Assembly (NCBI RefSeq): GCF_052116145.1
Contig: NZ_JBQKLQ010000002.1
Location: 248,001-312,000 of the forward strand
DNA: 64,000 nucleotides
Source of the DNA: Fundicoccus sp052116145
GTDB lineage: Bacteria; Bacillota; Bacilli; Lactobacillales; Aerococcaceae
Reading direction: 5' to 3'
The notes beneath the pieces are model-generated. The model worked only from the letters and a program-made list of their open reading frames with translations, was not told the origin of the DNA and did no database searches. Below are positions 49,077 to 58,421 of this stretch, in pieces. A program made the position numbers and the translations under genes. The first letter of the stretch is position 1. Each line of letters begins with the position of its first letter.

Positions 49077-49454
49077 GTCGGGTGACTGAAGCTCTTCACT
49101 CACTTACAGGTTGCGACAGATAGTTCAACGATCAGTTAAAAGAAGTAGCCTTCGGCTGCTTCTTTTTAGTTTGTTGTGTCCTTCAACAAGTGATAGAATC
49201 ATCCAGAGGATTCTATCCTCCACCGGGTCTTCAACTATACTATTCAAGAAGAAGTTTTTTACTTGAAATCTTTTAAATTAAACACAACTTATTCGCATTA
49301 AACCCCTTTGGTCACGCAGGGCAAATTTTCTTTAATTATAAATTTATCTAAAAATGCTTTAATTCAAACAGATAGGATGTCAAAAGTGGGAAAACTCTGG
49401 TAATATAGAGCTAATTTGTACCAAATATTTAAGAAAACGAAGGTGAATCCTCAA
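49077..49454. other. Intergenic region before trkA
   Basis: Holds the terminator at 49138-49169; beyond it no gene and no strong promoter, although AATATAG near 49400 could be a -10 for trkA. Confidence 0.4.
49138..49169 (+). terminator. Terminator of the PNPOx-fold gene
   Basis: AAAAGAAG-T-AGCC pairs with GGCT-G-CTTCTTTTT around a TTC loop. Confidence 0.8.
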
Positions 49455-50807
49455 ATGGATATTGTCATTATAGGTGGGGGAAAAGTAGGCGAGATTCTAT
49501 GTCATGAACTTGCTTTAGAAAATAATAATATCGTCCTCATCGAAGCTGTTCCAGAAAGATTGGAAAAAATTATCAATAAAACCGATATTACAGGTTTAGT
49601 GGGCGACGGGGCAGATTATGATAATTTAGTCGAAGCGGGTGTTGAGACCTGTGATATGTTCATTGCTGTCACGCCCGAAGACGAAACAAATATTATTAGT
49701 TCCATTATCGCCAAGCAATTAGGAGCTAAATACACGATTGCTCGTGTTAGAAATCCTAAGTATACCAACCATATTGAATTTGTTCGCGAAAGCCTAGGCA
49801 TCAACCTGGTCATTAATCCGGAAATGGTGGCGGCGCGCTATATTACTAAAAGTATTGAATTTCCGCATTCCCTCAGCATTGAGCAGTTCGGTAAGGGCCG
49901 CGTGAATATGGTAGAGCTGGAGATTAAAGCTGGCAGTCCTCTAGCCGACCAGTCCTTAAGCCAGTTTAGACAAGAATATGGCGAGGTCTTGATCTGTGCC
50001 TTAACCCATGCGAAACAAACGATTATTCCTAGTGGACAAACTGTCCTAAGGGTTGGGGACCGTTTATATGTGACCGGTTCACGGGAGGATTTAGCAAACT
50101 TCTACTTGAAAGCCGGTTACCGGGAAGAGAAAATTCGCTCGGTTTTAATTATCGGTGGCGGACGAGTAACCTATTACGTGCTTCATCTGTTGAGTAAAAT
50201 GGATATCGACCTGAAAGTTATCGAATTAAATGAAGAAAGAGCATTAGATCTCAGTCACCGTTTTCCACAAGTCGTGGTGATTAAGGGCGATGGGATGGAC
50301 CAAGAACTGTTATTGGAAGAGCGGATTGAAGGCTTTGATGCGGTCTTAAGTTTAACCGGTATCGATGAGGAAAATATTATCAACTCAATGTACGCCCTCT
50401 CTCTAGGCATTAAGAAAGTCATGACGAAAGTCAGTCGAACGGGCTTACTAAAAATATTAGGCGACTCAGACTTACAAGCGATTGTGACGCCTAAACGCTT
50501 AATTACGAACAAGATTTTACGCTATGTCCGCTCTTTAGGTAATGCGACCGCGTCCAATGTGGAGGCTTTGATTCGAATTGCTGATGACGAAGTCGAAACC
50601 TTGCAATTCTTCGTGAAAGAAAATAGTCGCGTCTTGAATATCAAGCTGAAAGATTTAAACACCAAAGACAATTTATTGATTGCCTACATTATGCGTGACG
50701 ACCAATTAATTTATCCTTCTGGTGAAGATGTGATCTTAGCCAATGATCATGTGCTAATTGTGACCAAGCATAAATCATTTAGCGATATTGACGACATCTT
50801 AAGGTAA
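49455..50807 (+). CDS. trkA: Trk potassium uptake system NAD-binding protein TrkA
   Basis: 450 residues from the ATG at 49455, behind GAAGGTGA; a TTG frame to 49416 is not supported. Two tandem RCK units: the first Rossmann motif MDIVIIGGGKVGEIL, the second VLIIGGGRVTYYVLHLL near residue 232, each followed by a TrkA_C domain (VELEIKAGSPLADQSLSQF and LNIKLKDLNTKDNLLIAYI). It gates the TrkH channel on the cytoplasmic face in response to nucleotides. Ten bases upstream of trkH. Confidence 0.94.
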   Translation: MDIVIIGGGKVGEILCHELALENNNIVLIEAVPERLEKIINKTDITGLVGDGADYDNLVEAGVETCDMFIAVTPEDETNIISSIIAKQLGAKYTIARVRNPKYTNHIEFVRESLGINLVINPEMVAARYITKSIEFPHSLSIEQFGKGRVNMVELEIKAGSPLADQSLSQFRQEYGEVLICALTHAKQTIIPSGQTVLRVGDRLYVTGSREDLANFYLKAGYREEKIRSVLIIGGGRVTYYVLHLLSKMDIDLKVIELNEERALDLSHRFPQVVVIKGDGMDQELLLEERIEGFDAVLSLTGIDEENIINSMYALSLGIKKVMTKVSRTGLLKILGDSDLQAIVTPKRLITNKILRYVRSLGNATASNVEALIRIADDEVETLQFFVKENSRVLNIKLKDLNTKDNLLIAYIMRDDQLIYPSGEDVILANDHVLIVTKHKSFSDIDDILR

Positions 50808-50817
50808 GGAGTGCCTA

Positions 50818-52269
50818 ATGAATAAACAAATTATCCGCTATACGCTTGGCAATATCCTTATGATTCTTGCGGGCTTAATGATATTACCTCTAATTGTCAG
50901 TCTGATTTATCAAGAAAGCTGGGTCAATATTGCTAGTTTTCTTGGTACGGCTTTAGTCACATTCGCGATTGGTTTTTTCTTATCGCGCACCAAACTCCAT
51001 CGTCGTAATTTCTATGCAACGGAGGGCTTTACGATTGTCTCACTTTCTTGGATTGCGATTTCATTTTTTAGCGCGATTCCTTTTGTGGTCAGCCAGCAGA
51101 TTCCATCCTTTGTCGATGCCTTTTTTGAAATGTCGAGTGGTTTTACTACAACGGGTGCCAGCATTTTAAATGATGTCGAGGCGCTCTCGCATTCGATGTT
51201 ATTCTGGCGTAGTTTTACTCATTTTGTTGGTGGGATGGGCGTCTTGGTCTTTGCCTTGGCGATTTTACCTAAAGCTGAATCGGCCTCTGTTCATATTATG
51301 AAGGCTGAAATGACTGGGCCAACCTTTGGCAAGCTCGTTTCAAAATTGTCTTCTACGGCCCGCATTTTGTATGTGATTTATTTCGTCTTTATGATGATAA
51401 CGCTGGGCTTACTTTGGCTAGCTGGTGTGCCTTTCTTTGACTCGATGTTGTTGGCTTTTGGGACAGCCGGTACCGGTGGTTTCGGGGTTTTAAATGGCAG
51501 TGTCGCACCTTATGATAGTTTTACCGTTGAAATGATTTTAAGTATCGGCATGATTGTCTTCAGTATTAATTTCAATTTATTTTATCTGGCCTTCATTGGT
51601 CACGCTAAACGCGCCCTTAAAAGTGAAGAACTCCGCTGGTTTCTGGCAATCATTGCCGGCAGTGTGTGCTTGATTGCGCTGAATTTAATTTCGACGTCTT
51701 ATGGTGTCACCAGCGCCTTTCGCGATAGCTTCTTTACGGTTGCTTCCATTATTTCGACAACGGGTTATTCAACCGCCCTCTTTGATCATTGGCCTTTATT
51801 CTCGCAACTGATGTTAATTCTGTTGATGTTTGTCGGAGGTATGGCTGGCTCAACGGCTGGTGGTTTGAAAGTCTCTCGGATTATGTTACTGATTAAAGCG
51901 GCTTGGGCGGAAATTAAACGGACCATTCGCCCAAACCGAGTGGTAACCATTGAATATGAAGGCCGCCGAATTGATGCTAAATTGGTCAATACAGTGTTGA
52001 GTTACTTCGTGGTCTATGTGCTGATTTTTGTCGTGGCTGTTTTAGTCGTCAGTTTAGAAACACCAAATCTGCTGTCCTCTTTTAGTGCTGTCGCAGCTAC
52101 CTTTAATAATATTGGGCCTGGGCTTGGCATCGTCGGTCCGTCACAAAACTTTGCGCATTTTAGCCCCATAGTCAAAATAGTCCTCTCATTTATCATGATC
52201 ATGGGCCGTCTAGAAATATTCCCTATGATAATTTTATTTGCACCAAACACTTGGTTGAAACGCTTTTAA
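50818..52269 (+). CDS. trkH: Trk potassium channel protein TrkH
   Basis: 483 residues, four M1-P-M2 repeats with selectivity segments SSGFTTTGASI, GTAGTGGFGVLN, ISTTGYSTALFD and NNIGPGLGIVG. Transports K+ (or Na+/K+) across the membrane with TrkA. Start ATG behind TAAGGAGTG. Operon of two with trkA, closed by a strong terminator. Confidence 0.94.
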   Translation: MNKQIIRYTLGNILMILAGLMILPLIVSLIYQESWVNIASFLGTALVTFAIGFFLSRTKLHRRNFYATEGFTIVSLSWIAISFFSAIPFVVSQQIPSFVDAFFEMSSGFTTTGASILNDVEALSHSMLFWRSFTHFVGGMGVLVFALAILPKAESASVHIMKAEMTGPTFGKLVSKLSSTARILYVIYFVFMMITLGLLWLAGVPFFDSMLLAFGTAGTGGFGVLNGSVAPYDSFTVEMILSIGMIVFSINFNLFYLAFIGHAKRALKSEELRWFLAIIAGSVCLIALNLISTSYGVTSAFRDSFFTVASIISTTGYSTALFDHWPLFSQLMLILLMFVGGMAGSTAGGLKVSRIMLLIKAAWAEIKRTIRPNRVVTIEYEGRRIDAKLVNTVLSYFVVYVLIFVVAVLVVSLETPNLLSSFSAVAATFNNIGPGLGIVGPSQNFAHFSPIVKIVLSFIMIMGRLEIFPMIILFAPNTWLKRF

Positions 52270-52353
52270 TTGATGGGCCGTTGGCTGTCCTTGCGTTTCT
52301 CCACTAATTCATCAGATAAGATCACGCTTGCTTTGTTGGAAGCTTTGGTCAGA

Positions 52354-52404
52354 AAAAAACATAGTGAGTGCTCTTTCAAAAGGAAGGAGTCTCACTATGT
52401 TTTT
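52354..52404 (+). terminator. Terminator of trkAH
   Basis: AAAAAACATAGTGAG (52354-52368) pairs with CTCACTATGTTTTT (52391-52404). Confidence 0.85.
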
Positions 52405-52487
52405 GTTTAGATTTTTGTGAAGCGTCTGCAGGCCTGCTGGATTTACCCCGCCACTACCTTTTCAAGAAGTTGCTTGAAAGAACGGGC

Positions 52488-54674
52488 TTATTCTGACTCA
52501 TTTAAGTTTAGAGTCATGGCGTTAAAGGCCACGATGACGGTTGAGGCGGACATCAAAATTGCGCCAACAGCAGGTGCCAACGTAAGGCCAATGGGGGCTA
52601 AGATCCCAGCAGCTATTGGAATTGCCAAGAAATTGTAGCCTGCTCCCCAAGCCAAGTTTTGCTTCATTTTTCGGTCGGTATTAATAGAGAGTTCGACAAA
52701 GGCCTCAATATCACCTGGATCCGACTGCGTTAAGATGACATCGGCAGAATCAAGAGCAACTTGAGTACCGGCACCTACCGCAACACCCACATCTGCCAGA
52801 GCGAGTGACGGCGCATCATTGACACCATCGCCGACCATAATCACTGTTTGACCTGCATTTTTATAACTTTCAATCAGCGCGTATTTATCCTGAGGTGACA
52901 TCGAGGCCCGGTAGTCGACCTCCAAGAGATCCGCAACAGCTTTGGCGGCTGATTCATTGTCGCCCGTTGCAATCATCGGTTGGATACCTTGAGCTTTCAG
53001 GAAATCTATCAAGGCTTTACTGGTCGCTTTGAGTTCATCTCCTAGGGCAACTGTTCCAATCGCTTGGCCGTTTTCCGTTAGAATACTCAAGGTAGCACCT
53101 GTAGGCACTTGGACGTCAAGCGGTTGCCCGTAGGCTTTTTGACTAAGCAGTTGATAGTCTTTGCCATTCAGTTGACCGCTAACCCCTTTACCAGCGAGGA
53201 CTTCAACTTGTTCGAAATGACTGGCTTGAATCGAGGCCGCTTCAGCATGTGTGATAATCGACTGGGCAATTGGATGACTCGACCCCGCTTCAAGGCCAGC
53301 CAATAAGGCAATGAATTCTTCCTCCGTATAATCTGTCCCAAAGACTTGAGTGTCGAGCACTTTGAATTCGCCCGTTGTTAAGGTGCCAGTTTTATCTAAG
53401 ACAATGTGCGTGGCTTTACTGGTTAATTCATAGACTTCACGGTTTTTGACTAAAAGACCTCGTTGCGCCCCAAGACTTGTACTTCTTGAAACGACCAATG
53501 GGATGGCCAAACCTAACGCATGCGGACAGGCAATGATTAGGGTGGCAACCGCAAAGGATACGGCACTTTCTAGACCTTCTAGATTAAACCAGATAATAAA
53601 AGCAAGCAAGGCTACCCCTAAGGCAATCCAAAACAACCAACTCGCCACCCGATTGGCTAAATCTTCTGCTCGCGAGGGGTGACTCTGGGCTTGACTGACA
53701 AGGGCTTGCACTTGAGATATAAATGAGCTTTCGCCGACTTCTTGCGTTTCAATATAGAGTACACCTTGACCATTTGTTGACCCACCAATGGCTTGATCAC
53801 CCACGGCTTTTTCAACTGGGACGGCCTCGCCCGTTAGGAGCGCTTCATTGACCCGCGATTCCCCACGGACAATCACGCCATCGGCCGGAATGTTCTCACC
53901 GGCTTGCACACGCACGACTTCACCAATGGTTAACGCTGACAATGCTTTCGTTTCAATCGACTCATCCTCTTTCACCACATGAACTTCTTTAGGCAAAAGG
54001 GCTGCTAAGGCAGCTTGGGCGTCCCCCGCATCACCTAAAGCTTCCATTTCGATCCAATGACCGAGCAACATGATTAACACTAATGAGGCGAATTCAAAGA
54101 AGAAATCCATCATTGGCCGATCCAAAAGATAGGTCGAAATGACCGCATACATACTGTAGAGATAGGACACGCCTAAACCTAATGACACTAAGGCCATCAT
54201 GCTCGGCGCTTTACTTTTAATTTCTTGCCAGCCACCTTGGAAGAAGGGTTTTCCTCCATAAACTAAGAGAATGGTTGATAAAATCGCAACCACGATATCT
54301 GAATAGGTAAAATGAATTAAACCTGTCTCTGTTAAACCAAAGAATGGTGATAACAGTAAGATAGGAACCCCTAAGAAAAGTGAGCGAATAAAAATCGTTT
54401 TGAAATCCCCGTGATGATCGTGAGCGTGATGATCATGACCGCCGTGACCATGGTCGTGGTCGTGCCCGCTGTGGCCGCTATGATCATGGCCGCCGTGACT
54501 GTGATTGTGATCGCTGTGCCCATCGTGACCGCTATGTTCATGAGCCCCATGCGAGTGATGGTCATGTGAGTGATGCGCGTGGTGATGGTGTTCATGCTCG
54601 CCGTGGTCATGCCCATTATGGCCGTCATGCCCACCGTGCTGCGTTTTAGTCTGCTGTGTATGTTGTTTATCCAT
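52488..54674 (-). CDS. copB: CopB-type copper/silver-translocating P1B-ATPase with His-rich N terminus
   Basis: 728 residues from the ATG at 54674, behind GGAGGAG; a longer frame to 54719 crosses a cop box and is rejected. Residues 5-88 are an extreme His-rich metal-binding stretch (about half the residues are His). The core has the CPH membrane motif (Cys383-Pro-His) that marks the CopB group, the phosphorylation site DKTGTLT (Asp427), GSSHPIAQSI, and MVGDGVNDAPSLALADVG. It pumps copper or silver out of the cell. Two cop boxes in the promoter predict CopY control; no copY, copA or copZ is in the window. Confidence 0.93.
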   Translation of the reverse strand: MDKQHTQQTKTQHGGHDGHNGHDHGEHEHHHHAHHSHDHHSHGAHEHSGHDGHSDHNHSHGGHDHSGHSGHDHDHGHGGHDHHAHDHHGDFKTIFIRSLFLGVPILLLSPFFGLTETGLIHFTYSDIVVAILSTILLVYGGKPFFQGGWQEIKSKAPSMMALVSLGLGVSYLYSMYAVISTYLLDRPMMDFFFEFASLVLIMLLGHWIEMEALGDAGDAQAALAALLPKEVHVVKEDESIETKALSALTIGEVVRVQAGENIPADGVIVRGESRVNEALLTGEAVPVEKAVGDQAIGGSTNGQGVLYIETQEVGESSFISQVQALVSQAQSHPSRAEDLANRVASWLFWIALGVALLAFIIWFNLEGLESAVSFAVATLIIACPHALGLAIPLVVSRSTSLGAQRGLLVKNREVYELTSKATHIVLDKTGTLTTGEFKVLDTQVFGTDYTEEEFIALLAGLEAGSSHPIAQSIITHAEAASIQASHFEQVEVLAGKGVSGQLNGKDYQLLSQKAYGQPLDVQVPTGATLSILTENGQAIGTVALGDELKATSKALIDFLKAQGIQPMIATGDNESAAKAVADLLEVDYRASMSPQDKYALIESYKNAGQTVIMVGDGVNDAPSLALADVGVAVGAGTQVALDSADVILTQSDPGDIEAFVELSINTDRKMKQNLAWGAGYNFLAIPIAAGILAPIGLTLAPAVGAILMSASTVIVAFNAMTLNLNESE

Positions 54675-54703
54675 GAGAACTCCTCCTATATGTCGTTTAA
54701 GTT

Positions 54704-54745
54704 TACATCTGTAACCCAACTCATTAATTATAGTTTACACTCGTA
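54704..54745 (-). promoter_or_regulatory. Two CopY operators (cop boxes) in the copB promoter
   Basis: TACATCTGTA (54704-54713) is a perfect TACANNTGTA box; TACACTCGTA (54736-54745) has one mismatch. TATAAT lies between them on the minus strand, so CopY binding would cover the promoter. Confidence 0.85.
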
Positions 54746-54851
54746 ACCTGAATAAGTCAACTAATCTTCCTTAAGCCACACTTTTTCGCCACAATCCGCC
54801 AGACAAACTCCCTCAAGCCCCCGCCGACACCTCGCCGCAGGCACACAAATA

Positions 54852-54876
54852 GGTTCGCCTCCTAACAAGACGAACC
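54852..54876 (-). terminator. Possible terminator of the second DUF6448 gene
   Basis: Minus strand GGTTCG pairs with CGAACC and is followed by TATTTGTG; short stem, weak T tract. Confidence 0.45.
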
Positions 54877-54903
54877 CACTATACTTCACTAACCTAATTA
54901 AAT

Positions 54904-55512
54904 TTATTCGTGTGCGTCTTCTTCATGCGCTTCATGGTGCTCAGCATGTTCGACTTCAAATAAATGTGTAAATGTTACATAGTTTTCGACAAATTCACGG
55001 CTTGCTGCCACATCATTGGGATCGTAATCTTTAGTGGCCATCACTTTTTCAAACACTTCTTCAGCATGGGCGCGGTTGTCTTCCGTGATTAAGCCCGCTT
55101 CTTCTAAGGGAGCTAAACTCCCGGCTTCAATACTCGCATCGGCCGCCGCAACCTCTTTGGCAATCGGCTCATGGCTAATGCCCGTATAAGGTGCCCCTTC
55201 ACCCGCACGGTGGATTCTCACCAAGTTTTCCAATAAATACCGTTCGGCTAAATGACTCGCGTCCTCGCTCTCGGACGCGTCCATCACGCTAGTTGATAAG
55301 TTGAAGACTTCTAATAATTCCGCTTCATCCTCTTCGAGCACCCAATTAGCAATATAGTTGAAGTTGTCTTCCTCTAAGGCTAAAGTCAAGGCCGCCGCAA
55401 CCGGTCCGTCTGGCGTGTCACAGTGAGCTTGAGCGCTCGTTGGAAATAACAAACCAACCCCCAGCGTCAACACAGTACTTGCCGCAAACAATGTCTTTTT
55501 CGTTAATTTCAT
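54904..55512 (-). CDS. Secreted DUF6448 protein (copy 2)
   Basis: 202 residues from the ATG at 55512 (AAAGGAG upstream); the longer frame to 55581 has no site and would hide the signal peptide. Nearly the same as copy 1: signal peptide ending TSAQA, then HCDTPDGPVAAALTLAL and YLLENLVRIHRAGEGAPYTG. The tail is shorter (VEHAEHHEAHEEDAHE). Separated from the copB promoter only by a short intergenic stretch and in the same orientation, but with its own upstream region. A recent duplication, with a probable surface role connected to copper or another metal. Confidence 0.8.
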   Translation of the reverse strand: MKLTKKTLFAASTVLTLGVGLLFPTSAQAHCDTPDGPVAAALTLALEEDNFNYIANWVLEEDEAELLEVFNLSTSVMDASESEDASHLAERYLLENLVRIHRAGEGAPYTGISHEPIAKEVAAADASIEAGSLAPLEEAGLITEDNRAHAEEVFEKVMATKDYDPNDVAASREFVENYVTFTHLFEVEHAEHHEAHEEDAHE

Positions 55513-55695
55513 TTTTCTTAGCTCCTTTTGTTTTGATAAGCCAAGTATAGCCCCTAAAAAAAATAAATAACTTGACCCCAATGATTACCCTGGCAAAATA
55601 GGACAAATAACTTTACGGCCTAAAAAAAGAAAGCAAATTAGCTTGAACGATTAAAAAGGAGTAGTATTAAGTCAATAGATAAAGGAGGCGGAAGA

Positions 55696-56841
55696 ATGAT
55701 TCAAAATGAACAAGCCGTTGAATTGTTACAAGATATTATCCGTATACGCACAGAAAATGATCACGAAACAGAAGTCGCCAACTATTTACAAGCTTTGTTG
55801 ACAGAACATGGCATCGACTCTGAATTAATCGAATTGGAGCCTGGCCGCTCAAACTTAGTGGCTGAGATTCAATGCGGTAGCTCTGAAAAAACCTTAGGTA
55901 TTTCCGGCCACATGGATGTTGTCAAAGCAGGCAATCATGACTTATGGCAACACGCACCTTATGCCGCCGAAATTGTGGCTGGCAAATTATATGGCCGTGG
56001 CAGCACGGATATGAAAGGTGGCCTGATGGCCTTAGTCATTGCGATGATTCACGCGAAAGAAAAGCAACAATTTAATGGTCGCATTCGTCTACTTGCGACC
56101 GTCGGTGAAGAAACTGGTGAACCAGGCGCACGCCAACTGAGTGATTTAGGCTACGCCGATGACTTGAATGGTCTTCTAGTGGCAGAACCATTTAATAACC
56201 GTATTCTTTATATGCATGGTGGCTCATACAATTACAAGATTAAATCTTATGGCCTTTCAGCTCATTCTTCGCCCCCACAAAAGGGTCAGAATGCGATTCA
56301 ACATTTACGGGATTTCATGCTTGTGATTCAAGAAAAAATTGACCCAGTCATCGCGCAATATGAAAACGCCAAACTCGGTCGCACCATTCATAGCATTACG
56401 TTGATTGACGGCGGCGTTCAATTAAATTCCATCCCTGAATACGCTGAGTATCAAGCGAACGCCCGCACGATTCCTGAATTCGATAATGATCAATTAACGC
56501 ACTTACTACAAACTACCGTCGACGAGATGAATGCCCTAGATAAAGGCTACCACTTCGAATTTGAACTCTTGGCCGATATGCCGACCGTCGTTTCGGATCC
56601 AAATTCTGACTTAATTCAAGTCATTCATCAAGTCTCTCATCAAGACAACATTGAGTTATTAGCCTTACCTGGCACTACCGATACGGCACAATTCCAAAGA
56701 AACAATCCAAACATGGATGTGGCTATTTACGGTCCGGGTGATGTCAATATTGCTCACCAAATTGATGAATATATTGAAGTGGATGATTATTTAGCTTTCA
56801 TCCCAACCTTTGTGAGTATCATGGAAACTTATCTAAGTTAA
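55696..56841 (+). CDS. M20 family ArgE/DapE-type metallohydrolase
   Basis: 381 residues. Zinc site: His72 and Asp74 (SGHMDVV), Asp105 (RGSTDMKGG), catalytic Glu138 with Glu139 (VGEETGEPG), Glu164 (VAEPF) and a C-terminal His in IAHQIDEYI. A dimerisation insert occupies about 175-290 (GLSAHSSPPQKGQNAI). It hydrolyses an N-acyl or peptide bond, as in acetylornithine or succinyl-diaminopimelate deacylation; the exact substrate is open because no biosynthetic gene adjoins. Start ATG behind AAAGGAGGCGG. Confidence 0.87.
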   Translation: MIQNEQAVELLQDIIRIRTENDHETEVANYLQALLTEHGIDSELIELEPGRSNLVAEIQCGSSEKTLGISGHMDVVKAGNHDLWQHAPYAAEIVAGKLYGRGSTDMKGGLMALVIAMIHAKEKQQFNGRIRLLATVGEETGEPGARQLSDLGYADDLNGLLVAEPFNNRILYMHGGSYNYKIKSYGLSAHSSPPQKGQNAIQHLRDFMLVIQEKIDPVIAQYENAKLGRTIHSITLIDGGVQLNSIPEYAEYQANARTIPEFDNDQLTHLLQTTVDEMNALDKGYHFEFELLADMPTVVSDPNSDLIQVIHQVSHQDNIELLALPGTTDTAQFQRNNPNMDVAIYGPGDVNIAHQIDEYIEVDDYLAFIPTFVSIMETYLS

Positions 56842-56854
56842 GCTACATCAACTG

Positions 56855-56885
56855 ACGCCGCCTCGATTGAGGCGGCGTTAATTGT
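56855..56885 (+). terminator. Terminator of the M20 gene
   Basis: ACGCCGCCTC-GATT-GAGGCGGCGT followed by TAATTGTTTTTT; a perfect ten-base stem. Confidence 0.9.
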
Positions 56886-56920
56886 TTTTTGTAACGTTGT
56901 GAGTCCTATTTTGCCATGGG

Positions 56921-57670
56921 TTAAAAGATTTTTATGAGGTTGAGGAGCCCGAGGAGGAAGATTAAGTAAAAGATGTAGCGTTTGATGTTGTCCATCGGGA
57001 TGCGGGCATAGAGCTGGTTGCCGATTAAAATCGCGAGTAAGACGGCTGGAATCGAGGCCAGGTATAGGATGGCGAGTGAGGTCGTGTAGAAGCCTCCGAT
57101 AATATGGCTGAGGATAACTAGGGCGCTTGAGACGAAAAAGTGCGCCTGGACGTTGCTGGAGTATTGTTTAGGTGTCCAGTCGCGCCCGGCTGCATATAAG
57201 ACGACCGGAATGCCATTCATGTTATAGGCGCTGCCGAGCATGCCCGCGGCAAAGCCAAAGGGATAGGAGGCGTGCGGGTGGGCAAATTTCTTTTGCAAGG
57301 CGACTTGTCTGGCGCGTGAGCCGGTCAGGGAAAAAATCGAATAGGCCACTAATAGGATGCCTAGCAGGAAACTAATCCATTCTTCGCTGGCAAAGCGCAC
57401 GAGTAACAGGCCGCAAGGGATGCCGACTAGGGTGGCGAGGGATAATTTTTTTAAGATAACGGTATCCTTGTCTTGCCAACTTGAGACGGCGTAAAAAAAG
57501 GCCGAGGTCAGGCCAGTCAGGCCAATCAGGGCGACCGAGGTTGAAAACGGTATGGGTAAAAGGGCTAATAAGGGCATGCTGATGACGGAGTCACCGAAGC
57601 CGAAGATTGAGCGCATGAGCGAGCCGAGAAAAACGGCCACCATGACTTGGATGATAAGTGTAATTTCCAA
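56921..57670 (-). CDS. TSUP (TauE/SafE) family membrane exporter
   Basis: 249 residues from a TTG at 57670, preferred because AGGAGA lies seven bases upstream and the upstream extension to 57739 (MHANSLRGMF...) is not membrane-like. About eight membrane segments; GFGDSVISMPLLALL near the N terminus and the repeat-related GSAYNMNGIPVVLYAAGRDW are typical of the family. TSUP proteins move sulfite, sulfonates or other small organic anions. The gene is clearly GC-richer than its surroundings. Confidence 0.82.
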   Translation of the reverse strand: MEITLIIQVMVAVFLGSLMRSIFGFGDSVISMPLLALLPIPFSTSVALIGLTGLTSAFFYAVSSWQDKDTVILKKLSLATLVGIPCGLLLVRFASEEWISFLLGILLVAYSIFSLTGSRARQVALQKKFAHPHASYPFGFAAGMLGSAYNMNGIPVVLYAAGRDWTPKQYSSNVQAHFFVSSALVILSHIIGGFYTTSLAILYLASIPAVLLAILIGNQLYARIPMDNIKRYIFYLIFLLGLLNLIKIF

Positions 57671-57867
57671 TCTATCTCTCCTAAATTTCTTGCTGGTCAT
57701 GAGTAGTCTAAACATACCACGAAGGCTGTTGGCATGCAATCAAGACGCCTGTCTAGCGGTGAATTACTTGTCATAAATACATCGGCATGGTAAATTCAAG
57801 CTGTATCAATCTTTCGGTTGTTGTCACTTGGTTTGTTAGTGTTAGAATTAACAAAAGGAGGCTTTTC

Positions 57868-58293
57868 ATGCATACACAAAGACTTGTCATTGCCTTGGCT
57901 GCGCTCGTAGGTTTGTTTGCTTGCACATTGCCCTGGCTCAAGGTCTTGAATCAAGGAATCCCTGGGATTGAAGGCGATGGTTTGTTTTCGGTAATCGCTT
58001 TTGTCGTGATTTTAGTGTTGGTGTTTATTGGCAACAAAAGGCAGCTATTAAGCACTGGCTTGAAACGGACGGTGCTTATCTTTGGACTGCTTGCGACCAG
58101 TTTCCCAATGTTCGTCTTCTTCAATTTCCAAAGCACTTTGTCCGATACGAAAGCTAGTTTAGCAGATAATCCCTTTGGCTCCTTGGCCATGTCAGCTGCT
58201 TCTGTCGCCCCTGGTTTATATTTAACCGCCCTGATGGGTCTGGTGATTGCCTTTCTGGCGGTCAAATCCGATTTATTTGACCGCTCCGCCTAG
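57868..58293 (+). CDS. Small integral membrane protein of unknown function
   Basis: 141 residues from the ATG at 57868 (AAAAGGAGG upstream). Four hydrophobic segments: ALAALVGLFACTLPWL, LFSVIAFVVILVLVFIG, VLIFGLLATSFPMFVFF and LYLTALMGLVIAFLAV, with LKVLNQGIPGIEGDG in the first outer loop. I recognise only the general four-helix design. Monocistronic. Confidence 0.65.
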   Translation: MHTQRLVIALAALVGLFACTLPWLKVLNQGIPGIEGDGLFSVIAFVVILVLVFIGNKRQLLSTGLKRTVLIFGLLATSFPMFVFFNFQSTLSDTKASLADNPFGSLAMSAASVAPGLYLTALMGLVIAFLAVKSDLFDRSA

Positions 58294-58421
58294 GCTTTGT
58301 TGTACTTTGGTGCCTTATCGAGATATTGCCTATTAAAAATGATGCTAGTTGGAGTGTATCCAATGCGTCTAAATTCGTTTCGTGTTAGTATATAGATAAG
58401 AAACTATTGGAGGATGATTTT

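Noticed and set aside
54371..54634. 87-codon frame rich in Met, Thr and Ile inside copB
   Set aside because: It is a frame-shifted reading of the His-rich repeat of the copper ATPase on the same strand.
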